Position numbers and translations under genes: made by a program. DNA of 64,000 bases from assembly GCA_010093605.1 (NCBI GenBank), contig MU004185.1, positions 2,050,539 through 2,114,538 on the forward strand, given 5' to 3'. Shown here in pieces: positions 1 to 11,341 of the stretch (its first letter is position 1; every line of letters starts with the position of its first letter). The notes beneath the pieces are model-generated. The model was not told the origin of the DNA, ran no database searches, and saw only the letters and a program-made list of their open reading frames with translations. The stretch is from Lophium mytilinum. Lineage: Eukaryota > Ascomycota > Dothideomycetes > Mytilinidiales > Mytilinidiaceae.

Positions 1-717
1 CAGACCCCAACGTTCAAATACGCGAGATGCTATACGGCATTATCGAAGTCGTCCATAATACCCAGGACATGACCCGTTTCCTTGTCGAGCCACAGCAGTA
101 AGTCCTTGTAGTTGCATTCTCCATTAAAGGATACGGGGTTCTAATTGCCTGCTTTTTTCCAGTAATAAGATGACCACGATGGAGCAAATGGAGCTTCTCA
201 TACGCCAACAACAGGCTCTCGGACAAAGACTAGAAGAGCTTCACAAATCGTTGTTGGTGTCAGAACGACAATATCCGCCAACGGAAGACAACGAAACCGA
301 AAGCATTCGTCAACAACTATCTGTTGGCCAAAATGATTCAGCATCGATTGGTGAAAATGGCGAAGTCGATGATAGAACTCCAGCTGGGCGTGAAAACGCG
401 TAAGTCATACATGAACCTTTTGAAATAGGCTTCTGTACTGACTAAACTTCTTTAGAAGAAACGAGTATACGTCCTACGAGGAGATGGGCCTAATGCGTCC
501 CATATCAGCGGTTGGTAAAGAAACTCAAGGGACGAGCGATACAGGCCCAATCGACAAACAACCTTAAATGGCAGGCGAAGACGAGGCATCCCCTATAAAT
601 CCAGAGGGCATGAATATCCTCACAGCTTCGATCACTCCTGAAGCTTCTATAACGCCATCTGGAGCTGACAACTCTGGCCCGGCCCTCAAAACGGAACCGG
701 GCGGCCAAAAAGATTGA
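1..717 (+). CDS. Partial unknown protein, coiled-coil-rich C-terminal part
   Basis: The 5' end lies outside the window. Exons inferred: 1-97, 163-399, 456-514 and 575-717, joined by introns of 65, 56 and 60 nt with GTAAGT, GTAAGT and GTAAAG donors. The visible protein starts in a helical stretch (MLYGIIEVVHN, MTRFLVEPQ), continues into a Gln/Glu/Leu-rich coiled coil (EQMELLIRQQQALGQRLEEL) and ends in a Ser/Thr/Pro/acidic tail. This resembles the linker after N-terminal helical domains of fungal STAND or ankyrin proteins, but no catalytic domain is visible and I do not assign one. The last intron (515-574) is optional: if retained, the frame meets TAA at 565-567 and the protein ends about 50 residues earlier. 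The gene is followed by about 0.8 kb without a gene. Confidence 0.55.
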
Positions 718-1519
718 AACGCAGAATGATGCAATTGGGCACACCACCTGGAAACCTATTTCTTTTTCCAGCTATCGAGTTTTAGCTTCTGGTATTCTAG
801 AGCATGGACGCTTGTTATAATTTGCACATGACTTCGCGAGGATCTTGCTGTGGGATGTGATGCATGTAGAATAGTTCACGGTATTTCACGAACTAGAGGT
901 ATGAATTAGAGCCTTAGTCTGGGCTCAAAGATAGAACATTGAGGCGACTGCTGGGGGTCGAAGGAGTACAACGAGCCCGTAAAAGCTAGGCCTTCATGAA
1001 GTGAATAAAATTCGGAGATGAAGATTAGACTTATCTTGCGCTATTCAAATTGTATTATATGATAAAATCACAATGCATGTATAGATAAATTCGTAAGAGC
1101 ATCCCCGCTATGACCCGCCAGGCATGGAATCACATTAAATGGAACTCTCGCTTAGTAAACCGAGCCCCAACGTTATGAATTTTCCTGTGCTCCAGCATTT
1201 GTTAAATTTTCTGAAATTAAAGGGAGCTATAAGCGGGTGCTAGGAGACCACAGCGTAATTATTTCAAGTTATGCATCCTATATTGCGTGGTTGAAAGGTA
1301 CCAAAAGTATTTCACTGCCCCCAATTTTGGAGAGTTCCATTTAATCTGATTCCATGCCTGCCGCATGACGTCTAAATGACCCCTCCCTCTCCAGTCCCAA
1401 ACCATGACAGCTACAATGATCATTCGAAAAGATCTACATTCCCAAAACACATCCACAAACTTCTCGTCCTCTCCTCTCTACCCTCCTGAATTATTCCAAA
1501 CCTCTCAAAAATCATCATC
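718..1519. other. Intergenic stretch with one inverted repeat
   Basis: No convincing coding sequence is visible. Open frames on the minus strand (1259-1623) overlap the start of the next gene and have no recognisable content. The only structure found is the inverted repeat listed separately. The last 100 bases are pyrimidine-rich, as expected for the promoter and 5' leader of the following gene. Confidence 0.6.
1119..1360. repeat. Imperfect inverted repeat, 31-bp arms
   Basis: The left arm 1119-1149 (CAGGCATGGAATCACATTAA onward) and the reverse complement of 1330-1360 match at 30 of 31 positions, separated by 180 bp. The match fades outside the arms, apart from a weak extension toward 1110 and 1368. 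It could be the ends of a small non-autonomous element or a local duplication-inversion. I see no clear target duplication. Confidence 0.6.
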
Positions 1520-2605
1520 ATGGCCAACGCTACGAGAAAAGAGCTAATCGGCAAGGTATACAAGATGATACCACCAATGCTCGAGAGCTTCCACAAAGGC
1601 ACTTCCCCCATTGCCCACTCCACAGCTTGAAAACTACCATACTAACCTCCCCTCAGGTCAATTGGGCCGCGTAGCAGTCATAGGCGGCAGCGAAGACTAC
1701 ACCGGCGCCCCCTACTTCTCCGCCATGGCCTCCGCAAAGCTAGGGTGCGACATGGTAATCTCCCCCCTCCCCCTCCCCCTCCCCCTCCCCCCTCTTTAAC
1801 TTTCTCCTAGAGCCACGTAATCTGCGAGCCGGGCGCCGGCGCCGTGATAAAAACCTACTCCCCAAACCTAATGGTGCACCCGTACATGCGGCAATCCAAA
1901 AACCTCGCGAGCACGGAATCCCTCGACAGCGTCGCCTCCGAAGTCGTCGGCATGCTCTCGCGCCTCCACGTCGTCGTCATCGGACCGGGTCTCGGCCGCG
2001 ACAAACTCATGCAGGACACCTGCGCGCGCGTCATCGCCGAGGCGCGCAAGCAGGGCATCCCGTTCGTGCTGGACGCGGACGGGCTGTTCCTGGCGCAGAC
2101 GCGGCCGGAGCTGGTCGACGGCTGCAAAGAGTGCATCCTGACCCCTAACATAGTCGAGTTCGGGCGGCTGGCCAAGGCGAAGGGCGTGGATGTGGCCGAG
2201 GGGAAGCCGGAGGAGCTGTGCGCGAGGCTGGCGCGGGCGTTTGGCGGCGTGACGATTATCCAGAAGGGGGCCAAGGACTATATTAGTAATGGGACGACAA
2301 CGCTGGTGTCGGAGGGCGAGGGCGGGTTGAAGAGGAGTGGTGGGCAGGGGGATACGTTGACGGGGAGTCTGGCGACGCTGTTGGCGTATCGGAAGGCGTA
2401 TCTAGATAAGATCTGGGAGCATGAGGGGGATTTGGGGAGTGAGGAGACGCTGGCGTTGGCGGCGTATGGGGGTAGTGCGATTACGAGGGAGTGTTCGAGG
2501 TTGGCGTTTAAGGAGAAGGGGAGGAGTTTGCAGGCGGCGGATTTGACGGAGCATGTGCATCAGGCGTTCCTGAATGTGATTGGGGAGAAGGAGAGCAAAC
2601 TTTGA
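1520..2605 (+). CDS. naxD: ATP-dependent (S)-NAD(P)H-hydrate dehydratase
   Basis: This metabolite-repair enzyme dehydrates the S form of hydrated NADH/NADPH at the cost of ATP, working with an epimerase encoded elsewhere. Exons 1520-1598, 1657-1754 and 1811-2605 give 323 residues, as expected for fungal YKL151C-type proteins. Visible family motifs in order: [77 protein letters not shown] and the nucleotide/phosphate loop [12 protein letters not shown]. The first intron must start with GC (AAAG/GCACTT) and end CTCAG, because only this restores the conserved join FHKG-QLGR; a branch-like ACTAAC lies before the acceptor. The second intron contains a CCCCCT-type microsatellite (about 1762-1795). 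The coding strand is C-rich in the first half and G-rich in the second. Confidence 0.95.
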
Positions 2606-2786
2606 GGAGGGTCTTCTCTCCCGTGTATTATAGTAACACTTGCAAATTGTAACAAGCGTCGATGCTACACTGAAATCTAGCTAAAGTTTCGGAACTAAGT
2701 AGCTCTCCAATATCGCCCTCCATAGAAATACAGATAACCCCGGCCCAACACCCCCAATGCCCAAAACGCCAATGCCACCGACCTAA

Positions 2787-5610
2787 TCAATGTTTCCGCG
2801 TCTTGCCATCAACCTGTATGGGCACTGCATGCTCTATGCGCAACCACTCGCCGTTGAACGCGTTGACGAGCCAGCTGCTTAGTTCTGCGAGAGCGTTAGC
2901 TATACTCAAATCATGTCGGTGGACTGCGCTTACTATCATAGACGATGCGATTCGCGTTGTGGAAGTAGATGCTATGATCCGAGTCCGGGAAAACGTGCAC
3001 GTCGTAATTCTCCACACCTCCCAGATCTAGTTTGTCTAGTAGAGTTAGGGAGTTCTGCATGTGCACATTGTCGTCCGCAACGCCATGCATCAGGAGGAAG
3101 CGGACGTTCTTGGCGAGGGATTGGACGTCGTGGATGGAGGAGTTGTCGTAGCCGGCGGCGTTATGCTGGGGGGTGTGCATGTAGCGTTCCGTGTAGATGG
3201 AGTCTGGTTTGATCAGTATAACTCATCAGACAAAACAGGGAAGCAGTGTTCTACCGTAAAATCTCCAGTCAGTGACTGGCGCAACTGCCATGCCGTACTT
3301 GAAAGTTTCTCCTGCGTCAAGCTCCAAAGTCTTGAGCGTCATGAAACCGCCATAGCTCCAGCCCCAAATCGCTATCCTCTCTTCGTCGACGTAGCTCTTC
3401 TTTGACCATAGCTTCGCTACTGAGATCTGATCCTCGGCTTCGTGATAGCCAATGATACCACGAACGATAACGCGCAGATCCCGCCCGAGATAGCCGGTGC
3501 CGCGTCCATCGACCGTGACAACGATGTACCCAAGACTGGAAGCAACATAGGCTTGGAAATCCACGTGGAACTTCTTCTCCACCATCTGCGACCCAGGTCC
3601 TTGGTACATGTAGAACAGGACTGGATACTTCTTCTTTGGATTGAAATGTGGGGGTCTGCGCTCCAGCACGTTGATGTCAAAGCCGTTCACATGGACTGTT
3701 TCATACTTCAGAATAGGAAGTTCGTGCTCCCTTGCGAGTTTCTCCAGAGCCTTGTTCTCTTCTAGTGTCTTTTCGTAATGGTTGCTGTTGCTTGGAGTGC
3801 TGATCACTTTCTGCCACGGGATGCCAGGGCCTTCGTATGATAGCAGGACGTATCCACCGCCTGTGGAGAAAGAAGTATCGTAGTACCCTTCTTTGCTAGT
3901 ATCGGTGATTGCTGTCATGCCAGTGCCATCCAGTTTTACATAGTATGCGTGGCGCTGGATTGAGCTCTCCTTGGTAGAGACGAAGTAGACGAGATTCTTG
4001 TTGAGGTCTACGACTGACGGAGCATCAACGACTTCCCATTTGCCTGATGTGAGAAGAATCGGCTTTGGGTTGTCAAGAGGCGTGAAATATCCAATGTGGT
4101 CATAGCCTTCGTGTATGATGGTGTCTATGTAACCGTCATGCTGGCGGCCTTTGCCTGGGTCCGAAGGGATGAAGGTTGTCTTTTGGGAAACTTCGAACCA
4201 GCCTCCATCGATAGCGTTCACGTCGACAGTCCTAACAGTCTTGCCGGTGCGTCTCTCGACATCCATAAGAACAACTTTGAGGATGTCGCTTTCTCGGTTC
4301 GTTTCTCGCACCAGGACCTGCTTGCTGCGGCCAGCCCATATGATTTCGGTGATGAGGCGATCAGGGTCCGCAAAATCATCTTCGATATCCACCGAGAAGA
4401 CTTCGTTCTTGGCAACATCGTAGAACTGTAGCGTTACGGTAGGGTTCGGCGCGCCAGATTTGGGATACTTGATGTTTCGGACTTCTGGATAGTTCTCTTC
4501 TCCAGGCTTTGGTTTCTTTCCACTTGGCCTGGAGAGGAAATACTGGACGGGAAACGTAGGAACAGCAGACTCGTCGGTTCGGAGGAAAGCAATGTACTCG
4601 CCATCCTCAGACCACCAGGTTGCACTGTTACCAGAGAAGACCTCCTCTTCGTACACCCAATCAGGAACACCATTGAAGAGCTCCGAGCCGCCGTCTTTGG
4701 TGATTTGAGTAACCGAGTCGGAGCCCAAGTGCCGTAGGAACATGTTGTTGTCCCTGGTGAACACAACGGCATCTGACTGTGGCGACCAAGAAGCCAATTG
4801 AATCTTTGTCCCCGGTTTCGCAGGATCGAGCGCTTCGCCAGTTTGCTTTTCTACGTCGAAGATCCAGTACAGCCCGATGAAAGAATGTCTCCAGTTCTTC
4901 TCCTCTTCGGACAACACGAGTACTTTCTTGAAATCTTTACTAGGCCAGACCCTGCTCGGGCTCACGAATTTGTCCCCAACAAAGAATGTCCCCGACTTCA
5001 TGAGCGTAGTCTTATCATCAGAAGATACATCGCCTTCTGCGCGCCGAATGTCCTCCACGACGAGATAGTCCGACCCGAATACACCACCACGTTCAAGCAG
5101 CAACCCGTCCTCGCCCTTAGGGCCCGCGATCCAAGAAACGCTTTCATGACGAGGTCTCCATTCCCCATTCATAACCTGATCCAGGGTAACCTTCTTGCCA
5201 GAGCCCCTCGAAGCCGTCGCGAGAGGGTCGTGGGGCCGCTTCGAGGCGTGCTTGTAGCTGCCTCCCATGACGAAGACAACCAGCGCAAGACCCCATCCCA
5301 CGGCGCAGACCACTCCCATTATCCATAAGAGCCGCCGTGCTTTCCTGTCTACTGGCTGGATGGGAGCGAAGCGCGCATCTTCCACGTCGAAGTCCTCCGC
5401 CCGCCTGTCATCATCGTTGTGGTGGTCATCTCGATATTTCTCTTGGGGTCGCGAGGTCGCCGCTTCGCCGTTGATGTGCTCGAGGACGAGGGATGTGGTC
5501 GAGACCGAGGATATTGAGGCGTTAGAATCGTCTTTGGAGGTTCGCGAGGGTATCTCTTCTTTGGTGAGAGGCAGAGTCTCTTCGTCATTCACGGCGCGTT
5601 CCCTAGGCAT
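2787..5610 (-). CDS. dapB: Dipeptidyl aminopeptidase type IV (DapB-like, S9B)
   Basis: A membrane serine peptidase that removes N-terminal X-Pro/X-Ala dipeptides; fungal DapB and yeast Dap2/Ste13 act in the vacuole or late Golgi. Exons 3255-5610, 2934-3203 and 2787-2884 give 907 residues. Residues 1-93 form an acidic cytosolic tail, 94-116 a single signal-anchor helix ([20 protein letters not shown]), followed by the beta-propeller (DPPIV N) and the C-terminal hydrolase. Catalytic parts are visible: GWSYGG with the nucleophile near 752, the Asp in HGVADDNVH and the His in DSDHSIYF. The last intron (2885-2933) is needed to join NANRIVYD to [12 protein letters not shown]; without it the frame stops early. 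Type II topology is inferred from the single N-terminal helix. Confidence 0.95.
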
Positions 5611-6160
5611 GATGGGGTCGAGGTCGAGGGCTGAACGTTATCTCATGGTCTAGTGGAATTCGAATATGCAAATATTCAGAGGTAAGAACAATTGTGGCTT
5701 CAGTTCAGTCTAGGATTCGAGGTTGGCATGCTGCTACATGGCCTGTAGCGGATGGGTGCATTGATGTTCGGAGGTGAAGCCAGGGTCTCTCGGCCCGGCG
5801 TCTCCATAATTGAGAGGCACTAGCCACTTGCTTTGTTGTGAGCATCTAGAACACTAGAAAGAACGGTAGCTATTGAGAACCAGATTTGGAAACAGAAGTT
5901 TCTTTGTATTATTGATAGTTGAGGGCTTTTGCCTCGTTATGACAGTGTCTAAATCTAGCTATGGGAGTAGTAACCATGCGGGCTTAGCTCAAAAGTAGGT
6001 ATCCAATCGACGTCGGACAGGCGCGTCGTGGTCCAGCAAAGCTCCTGCCACTGCACTGCTTTTCACGTGGCGCCCTGAAGAAAGCATCTCCTGCATATAG
6101 CCCATATTTCAGGTGCAACTGGTAGCGGTTGAGACCCGCAAAACTCGTCGAACAGGCCAT
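5611..6160. other. Intergenic: promoter of dapB and 3' flank of RPB7
   Basis: No gene seen. Both neighbours are on the minus strand, so this holds the upstream region of dapB and the 3' end of RPB7. I recognise no specific site. Confidence 0.5.
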
Positions 6161-6890
6161 TCAGCTCATCAGAGGTCTAAAGTGCACTGATTATTAGCAC
6201 ATCATTCTCACACACGTTGATCTTGCATGATCTTACCCGAGGTAGTCCTACGCACACTGAGTTAGCAATGGTTAAAACAAAATAGGTTGGGATACACACC
6301 TCCTTCATTGTCCCAATGGCAAACATTTTGTCCACTTCAGACCGCAGACCCTTGATCTTGATGCGGATCTGCGTCCCCTTCTCAATGATCTGCTCCGCGT
6401 TATCGGTCCACTGGGGAGGCGTGGCGTTCGCATCGTACTTGATCTCTGAGGGGATCATCTAGCGACAATGAGTTATTGTTCGCAATGTACAAGATCACGG
6501 CAACTTACACTTCTTCCTACGAAAGCTTGGAGAGAGCCGCATTCAACGAAAAATCCGGAGCGGATGACCGAGGACACGACACCATCAATCTGCTCAAAAG
6601 TTAACAGGAGCTCACGTCGGCGCAAGTATAGGTGCACGCACAATCTCTCCGCGGAATGGTCTCCAGACCACGGCCTTGTAGTGGACCGTGTATTCAGCGT
6701 GTCCAGTTCCAGCAACAACTTGCCCTTCCGAGACCTCGAACGAGTCCAGAATGCATACTATGGTGTATTTCCCTGTGTTGGAGCCCTCTTCCTTTGCGAG
6801 CAGCTCCCTGTGGATGTGCGATCGGATGAGAGGGCCGAAGAAAGAGGGATGCAGCTGGATCGTCTTCTCCAGCTCGTAGAGGAAGAACAT
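6161..6890 (-). CDS. RPB7: RNA polymerase II subunit Rpb7
   Basis: Rpb7 pairs with Rpb4 as the stalk of RNA polymerase II and binds emerging RNA. Five exons are inferred: 6642-6890, 6509-6589, 6300-6458, 6237-6247 and 6161-6176, giving 171 residues, the same length as the yeast protein. The N-terminal tip half (MFFLYELEKTIQLHPSFFG ... VVWRPFRGEI) is followed by the S1/OB half (IDGVVSSVIRSGFFVECG, MIPSEIKYDANATPPQ, EVDKMFAIGTMKE) and the conserved end DYLGPLMS. The last two exons are only 11 and 16 nt and are required to build DYLGPLMS; their introns have GTGTGT and GTAAGA donors. It shares a roughly 0.7-kb upstream region with the divergent Mpo1-like gene. Confidence 0.95.
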
Positions 6891-7608
6891 GGTGGTGGTC
6901 TGGCGCGTTCACGGCAAGTGAGGAGAGGGTCGAGGAGGCGGTAAGGAGAGCGCTTTGGACACGCTTTTGCGGCAGTGCGCTCCTCGCTGCTGGAGTTCGC
7001 TCGACAGTCTCTCTGCTTTTGTATTCACCCAGCGTCTCGAAGCTCTTTTAGGGCTGCTACGAGATGCGCGCTCGTCCCTGTGCCCGTGGCAGTCCAAGAG
7101 CGCCTCTATGTAAAGTATGTCACCGTCCGACCCAACAGTCCATGCGCGCCGGCGCAGTCGATGCCAGCGGTGGTCGCGGCTATGCCCTGAACGCCTTGCT
7201 CTCCCAAGGGCTCGTGGAATGGGGGGTGGAGAAGGGCGCGTCGAGGAGTGGTTGGAGGCAGAATGTGAGGCAGCGTGGTCCGTCGCGCCTTCTTGAGAAA
7301 ATGGGATCGGAGCAGGTTTCACCGGGCGCCGGCCGCCAGGTCATGTGAATAGTGGCGCGAGGAACAACGCAGTCCTCGGCAGAAAACGAGCGAACGACCG
7401 ACGATCCTCTGCAGGCCGCTGACGGGTGTAGTGATGCAGCTTGCAACCTTCTTGTGAATCCTCAGTTCGTTCTTGCGCTGTCGTCGGCCGCCCTTCTGGC
7501 TGCTTTGTCTCCTGTCTCATCAAAGCATGCACCCAACAGCTGCAACACGCTGCCACTCTTGTTCTTTGTCTGCTTGAGGGAAACCTAACCCGAAACAACA
7601 TTCCTGCC
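6891..7608. promoter_or_regulatory. Divergent promoter region RPB7 / MPO1
   Basis: This gap separates two genes pointing away from each other and must hold both promoters. Several overlapping open frames on both strands (for example 6909-7322 minus, 7064-7348 plus) are Arg/Ser/Pro-rich, show no recognisable domain and mirror one another, so I treat them as non-coding. No individual factor site was identified with confidence. Confidence 0.45.
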
Positions 7609-8361
7609 ATGTCGCTCAACCTCGAGAAGCAGCTCCTCTTCGTATGTCCGCCCCAGATAACCTATGCCATAGCCGAGTCTAACTAGCAGTGCGCAGTATG
7701 GAGCCTACCACTCCAACCCAGTGAGCCCGCCAGACGCACCTGTCCGCCGCATGACGACTAATATACGATGTGAAAGGTCAACATTCTGATTCACATTACA
7801 TGCGTCCCAATTCTGCTGGTGACGTTCATGCTCCTTGTAAGACACTATATACTGCATCTACCCAAGGGCACCCGCTTATGCATCAGCGTTGAGGCTACCA
7901 ATTCTCCGGACATCCCGCTACCCGCATGGCTCTCCATACCCTACTATCCCTTGAATCTGGGCACCGTGGCTGCCCTGCTTTACTCCACCCTCTACATCCT
8001 GATGGAGCCCGTGGCTGGGACAGCGCTGTCACTCTTCATCATCCCTAGCACGGCGTATTCGAACTACCTCACTTCGACCTATGGAGCCACTGTGAACTAT
8101 TGGGCTATGGGAATCAACGTGGTGTCCTGGATTGCCCAATTCATTGGCCATGGGAAGTTCGAAGGCAGAGCCCCGGCGCTGTTGGACAATCTCGTGCAGG
8201 CCTTGTTTCTAGCTCCGCTGTTCGTCTGGCTCGAAGTCTTGTTCTACTTCGGGTACCGCCCTGAATTGAGGCGTCGGCTGGATAAGGGGGTGGAGCAGGA
8301 GATTCGGAAGTTCAAGCAAGAGAAGGAGGCCAAGGCGAATGGTGTGAACAAGACGTCCTAG
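7609..8361 (+). CDS. MPO1: Mpo1-like ER membrane protein (DUF962 family)
   Basis: Yeast Mpo1 is an Fe2+-dependent ER dioxygenase that shortens 2-hydroxy fatty acids in phytosphingosine breakdown. Exons 7609-7641, 7697-7720 (24 nt) and 7777-8361 join MSLNLEKQLLF to YGAYHSNP and VNILIHITCVPILL. Family signs are the N-terminal YH-x-NP-x-N-x-LIH motif, several membrane helices, PLNLGTVAALLY, MEPVAG, and the C-terminal FIGHGKFEGRAPALLDNLVQ stretch with conserved His. The third exon may contain a further 57-nt intron at 7837-7893 (GTAAGA...GAG) that keeps the frame and has no stop; removing it makes MLLATNSPDIPLPAW, closer to what I expect for the family, giving 194 instead of 213 residues. The two versions cannot be separated without RNA data. 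Confidence 0.9.
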
Positions 8362-8966
8362 TTAGAGACGCCCTAAGAAATGGACTTCCTAATGACACGG
8401 TGATGGACGAGCAGATTGGCATGGGCAAGCGCGGCCTTGCTTTGGGGGAAGTGGGGGTAAATGTTCGATGGAAATTATAGCTAGGAGGGGCCGTTTTAAC
8501 AGAGGAAACTCCTCTCTATGTTTGATGAAGTTAAATTGCATCAAAATACGAATGAGCATCCCTATTCGGAGGAAAGATGCTAGGAAAGGCATTCCGGGAG
8601 TGACCGGAGGAGAGTAGGCATTTCTGAGCTGGGCAACAAGCTGTCCGATACTGCGAGCATTTCGTGCATATCACAAAACTATATAAGCATTCAATTCAAA
8701 CACGTCAATTCTATGAACTGTAGCTATGAGTATAGCTTTGAGTGCAGGTAGTGCGTAAAATAACGCTATCCTGGAAAAACACTGGCGGCGCGAACGGATA
8801 AGCACGTGACCGTCTAGAGGACCTTGAATCCGCTTGAGCGAGCCGACGCTCCTGCTTCTTCTCCCAGCAGCTTCCATCGCACCCTCCACCAATCTCCCCT
8901 CTATCCGTCCTGCTTCAATCTCAATTGATAGCAGTGCTATCCGAATAGCCTCTTGAGCTCATCACC
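8362..8966. other. Intergenic: 3' flank of MPO1 and promoter of ATP1
   Basis: No gene recognised. The last 100 bases are CT-rich (CTTCTTCTCCCAGCAGC and similar), typical of highly expressed fungal promoters and 5' leaders. Confidence 0.5.
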
Positions 8967-11341
8967 ATGTTCTCGAGAGCCATCCGCCAGTCGAGCCGGG
9001 TCGCGGCAATCTCTGTCTCGGGCAGAATTGCATCGGTAAGTTCATCCAATGCGCCTGCAATTGGCGTCCTGCTTCATCTCGGACCTGCCTGCAGCTTCGC
9101 TCTCACCTCATGGCCGACTACGGTTCGACGGTAGAGCTTCGTTGTGGTGCTGGCGCCGCTGGGCCCAAGGAGGGCTTTTTCTTCTCGAGCCGAGCACTGA
9201 CGCTTCACCATAGACCCGATCCATCCCGGCCGTTTACAACATCGCATCCAAGCAGGTTCGCAACTATGCCGCCGATGCGAAGGCGTCCCCGACCGAGGTG
9301 TCCTCGATTCTCGAGCAGAGAATTCGAGGCGTGCAGGAGGAGGCGGGCCTTGCCGAGACCGGCCGCGTTCTCTCTGTCGGGTATGTTTTGGATACAACAA
9401 CAGCATTGCCTCTGGCTTGCCATTGCAAAGGGACACAGCTGACAATTGGTGTCTAGTGACGGTATTGCCCGTGTCCACGGCATGGCCAACGTCCAGGCTG
9501 AGGAGCTAGTCGAGTACGTCCCAATATCAACAAACCCATTGCGGGCCACAGCATACTAACAGCTACACCAGGTTCGCGTCCGGTGTCAAGGGCATGTGCA
9601 TGAACTTGGAAGCCGGCCAGGTCGGTGTTGTGCTCTTCGGTTCTGATCGTTTGGTCAAGGAGGGCGAGACCGTCAAGCGGACTGGCGAGATTGTATGCAT
9701 TCCTCTTAAGCTCTCATTGAGCTCAGCTAACGCATTGTAGGTCGACGTCCCAGTCGGCATGGAGCTCCTCGGTCGCGTTGTCGACGCCCTCGGCAACCCC
9801 ATCGACGGAAAGGGTCCTATCAAGACCACCGAGAAGCGTCGTGCTCAGCTCAAGGCTCCCGGTATCCTGCCCCGTCACTCCGTCAACCAGCCCGTGCAGA
9901 CTGGCCTCAAGTCCGTCGACGCCATGGTGCCCATCGGACGTGGTCAGCGTGAGTTGATCATTGGTGATCGTCAAACCGGCAAGACCGCTGTTGCTCTGGA
10001 CACCATGCTCAACCAGAAGAGGTGGAACGCCGGCAACGACGAGACCAAGAAGCTCTACTGTGTATACGTTGCCGTTGGCCAGAAGCGATCCACTGTTGCC
10101 CAGCTCGTCAAGACCCTGGAGGAGAACGACGCCATGAAGTACTCCATTATTGTCGCTGCCACTGCTTCCGAAGCCGCTCCTCTCCAGTACATTGCTCCTT
10201 TGTAAGTAACGCTCGTCCCTCATGAGTAGAGATCAGAGTACTAACGCCATCACCAGCACCGGCAGTGAGTAAACCCCTACCCCGATGCAGGTGGGAACAC
10301 CCACAGCTCTTAGTCCGTGTACAATTCCTTGCCACTGTCAGGGGTGCCCCAATACAAGGTCAAAATTGCAAACGAGTCGGTTTTGAACAACCAGTAACCT
10401 TGTTCGGCCACCCCAGACAATGGTAAGGAAGGGTCCACAGACTATTGATGTGTTGTCTTAATAGGGTTTCGAAAGACTGTACAGAACTTTGCTGACTTTA
10501 TCTCCAGCCTCAATGGGGGAATGGTTCCGTGATAATGGAAAGCATGCTTTGATCGTGTTCGACGATCTTTCCAAGCAGGCTGTTGCCTACCGTCAAATGT
10601 CCCTCCTGCTCCGTCGTCCTCCCGGACGTGAGGCTTACCCCGGAGAGTAAGTGATTAACGTGAATCACATCCGACTTATCCAATATCTAACGCGTATACA
10701 GCGTTTTCTACCTTCACTCTCGTCTCCTCGAGCGTGCGGCCAAGATGAGCGACAAGCACGGCGGCGGATCCCTGACTGCCCTCCCCATCATTGAGACCCA
10801 GGGTGGTGACGTGTCTGCCTACATTCCCACCAACGTCATTTCCATCACCGACGGCCAGATCTTCTTGGAAGCCGAGCTTTTCTACAAGGGTATCCGACCT
10901 GCCATTAACGTCGGTCTCTCCGTGTCCCGTGTCGGTTCCGCCGCCCAGCTCAAGGCCATGAAGCAAGTCGCTGGTTCCCTGAAGCTCTTCTTGGCCCAAT
11001 ACCGTGAGGTCGCTGCTTTCGCCCAGTTCGGTTCCGATTTGGATGCTTCTACCAAGCAGACTCTCAACCGTGGTGAGCGTCTGACCGAGCTTCTCAAGCA
11101 GAAGCAATACTCCCCCATGGCCGTCAACGAGATGGTTCCACTCATCTACGCCGGTGTCAACGGTCTGCTCGACGATGTCCCCGTGGCCAAGATCCTCTCG
11201 TGGGAGGCGGACTTCCTTGCCCATCTCCGAAGCAACGAGTCTGATGTACTGGCTCAGATCGACCGGGAAGGTGCCTTAAGCAAGGACCTAGAAGCGAAGC
11301 TGAAGGACATCATCCAAAGCTTCACCAAGTCTTTCGTGTAA
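8967..11341 (+). CDS. ATP1: Mitochondrial F1Fo ATP synthase subunit alpha
   Basis: The alpha subunit forms the F1 hexamer with beta and carries the non-catalytic nucleotide sites; it works in the mitochondrial matrix. Eight exons are inferred: 8967-9035, 9214-9380, 9457-9513, 9572-9692, 9741-10201, 10257-10264, 10508-10646, 10702-11341, giving 553 residues. Residues 1-40 are an Arg/Ser-rich targeting peptide ([20 protein letters not shown]). Family motifs: [36 protein letters not shown], Walker [47 protein letters not shown] and [17 protein letters not shown]. Exon 6 is only 8 nt (CACCGGCA) and is needed to make the conserved APFTGTSMGEWF. The 243-nt intron after it is long for this window. 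Expression is expected to be constitutive and high (inference from function). Confidence 0.97.
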
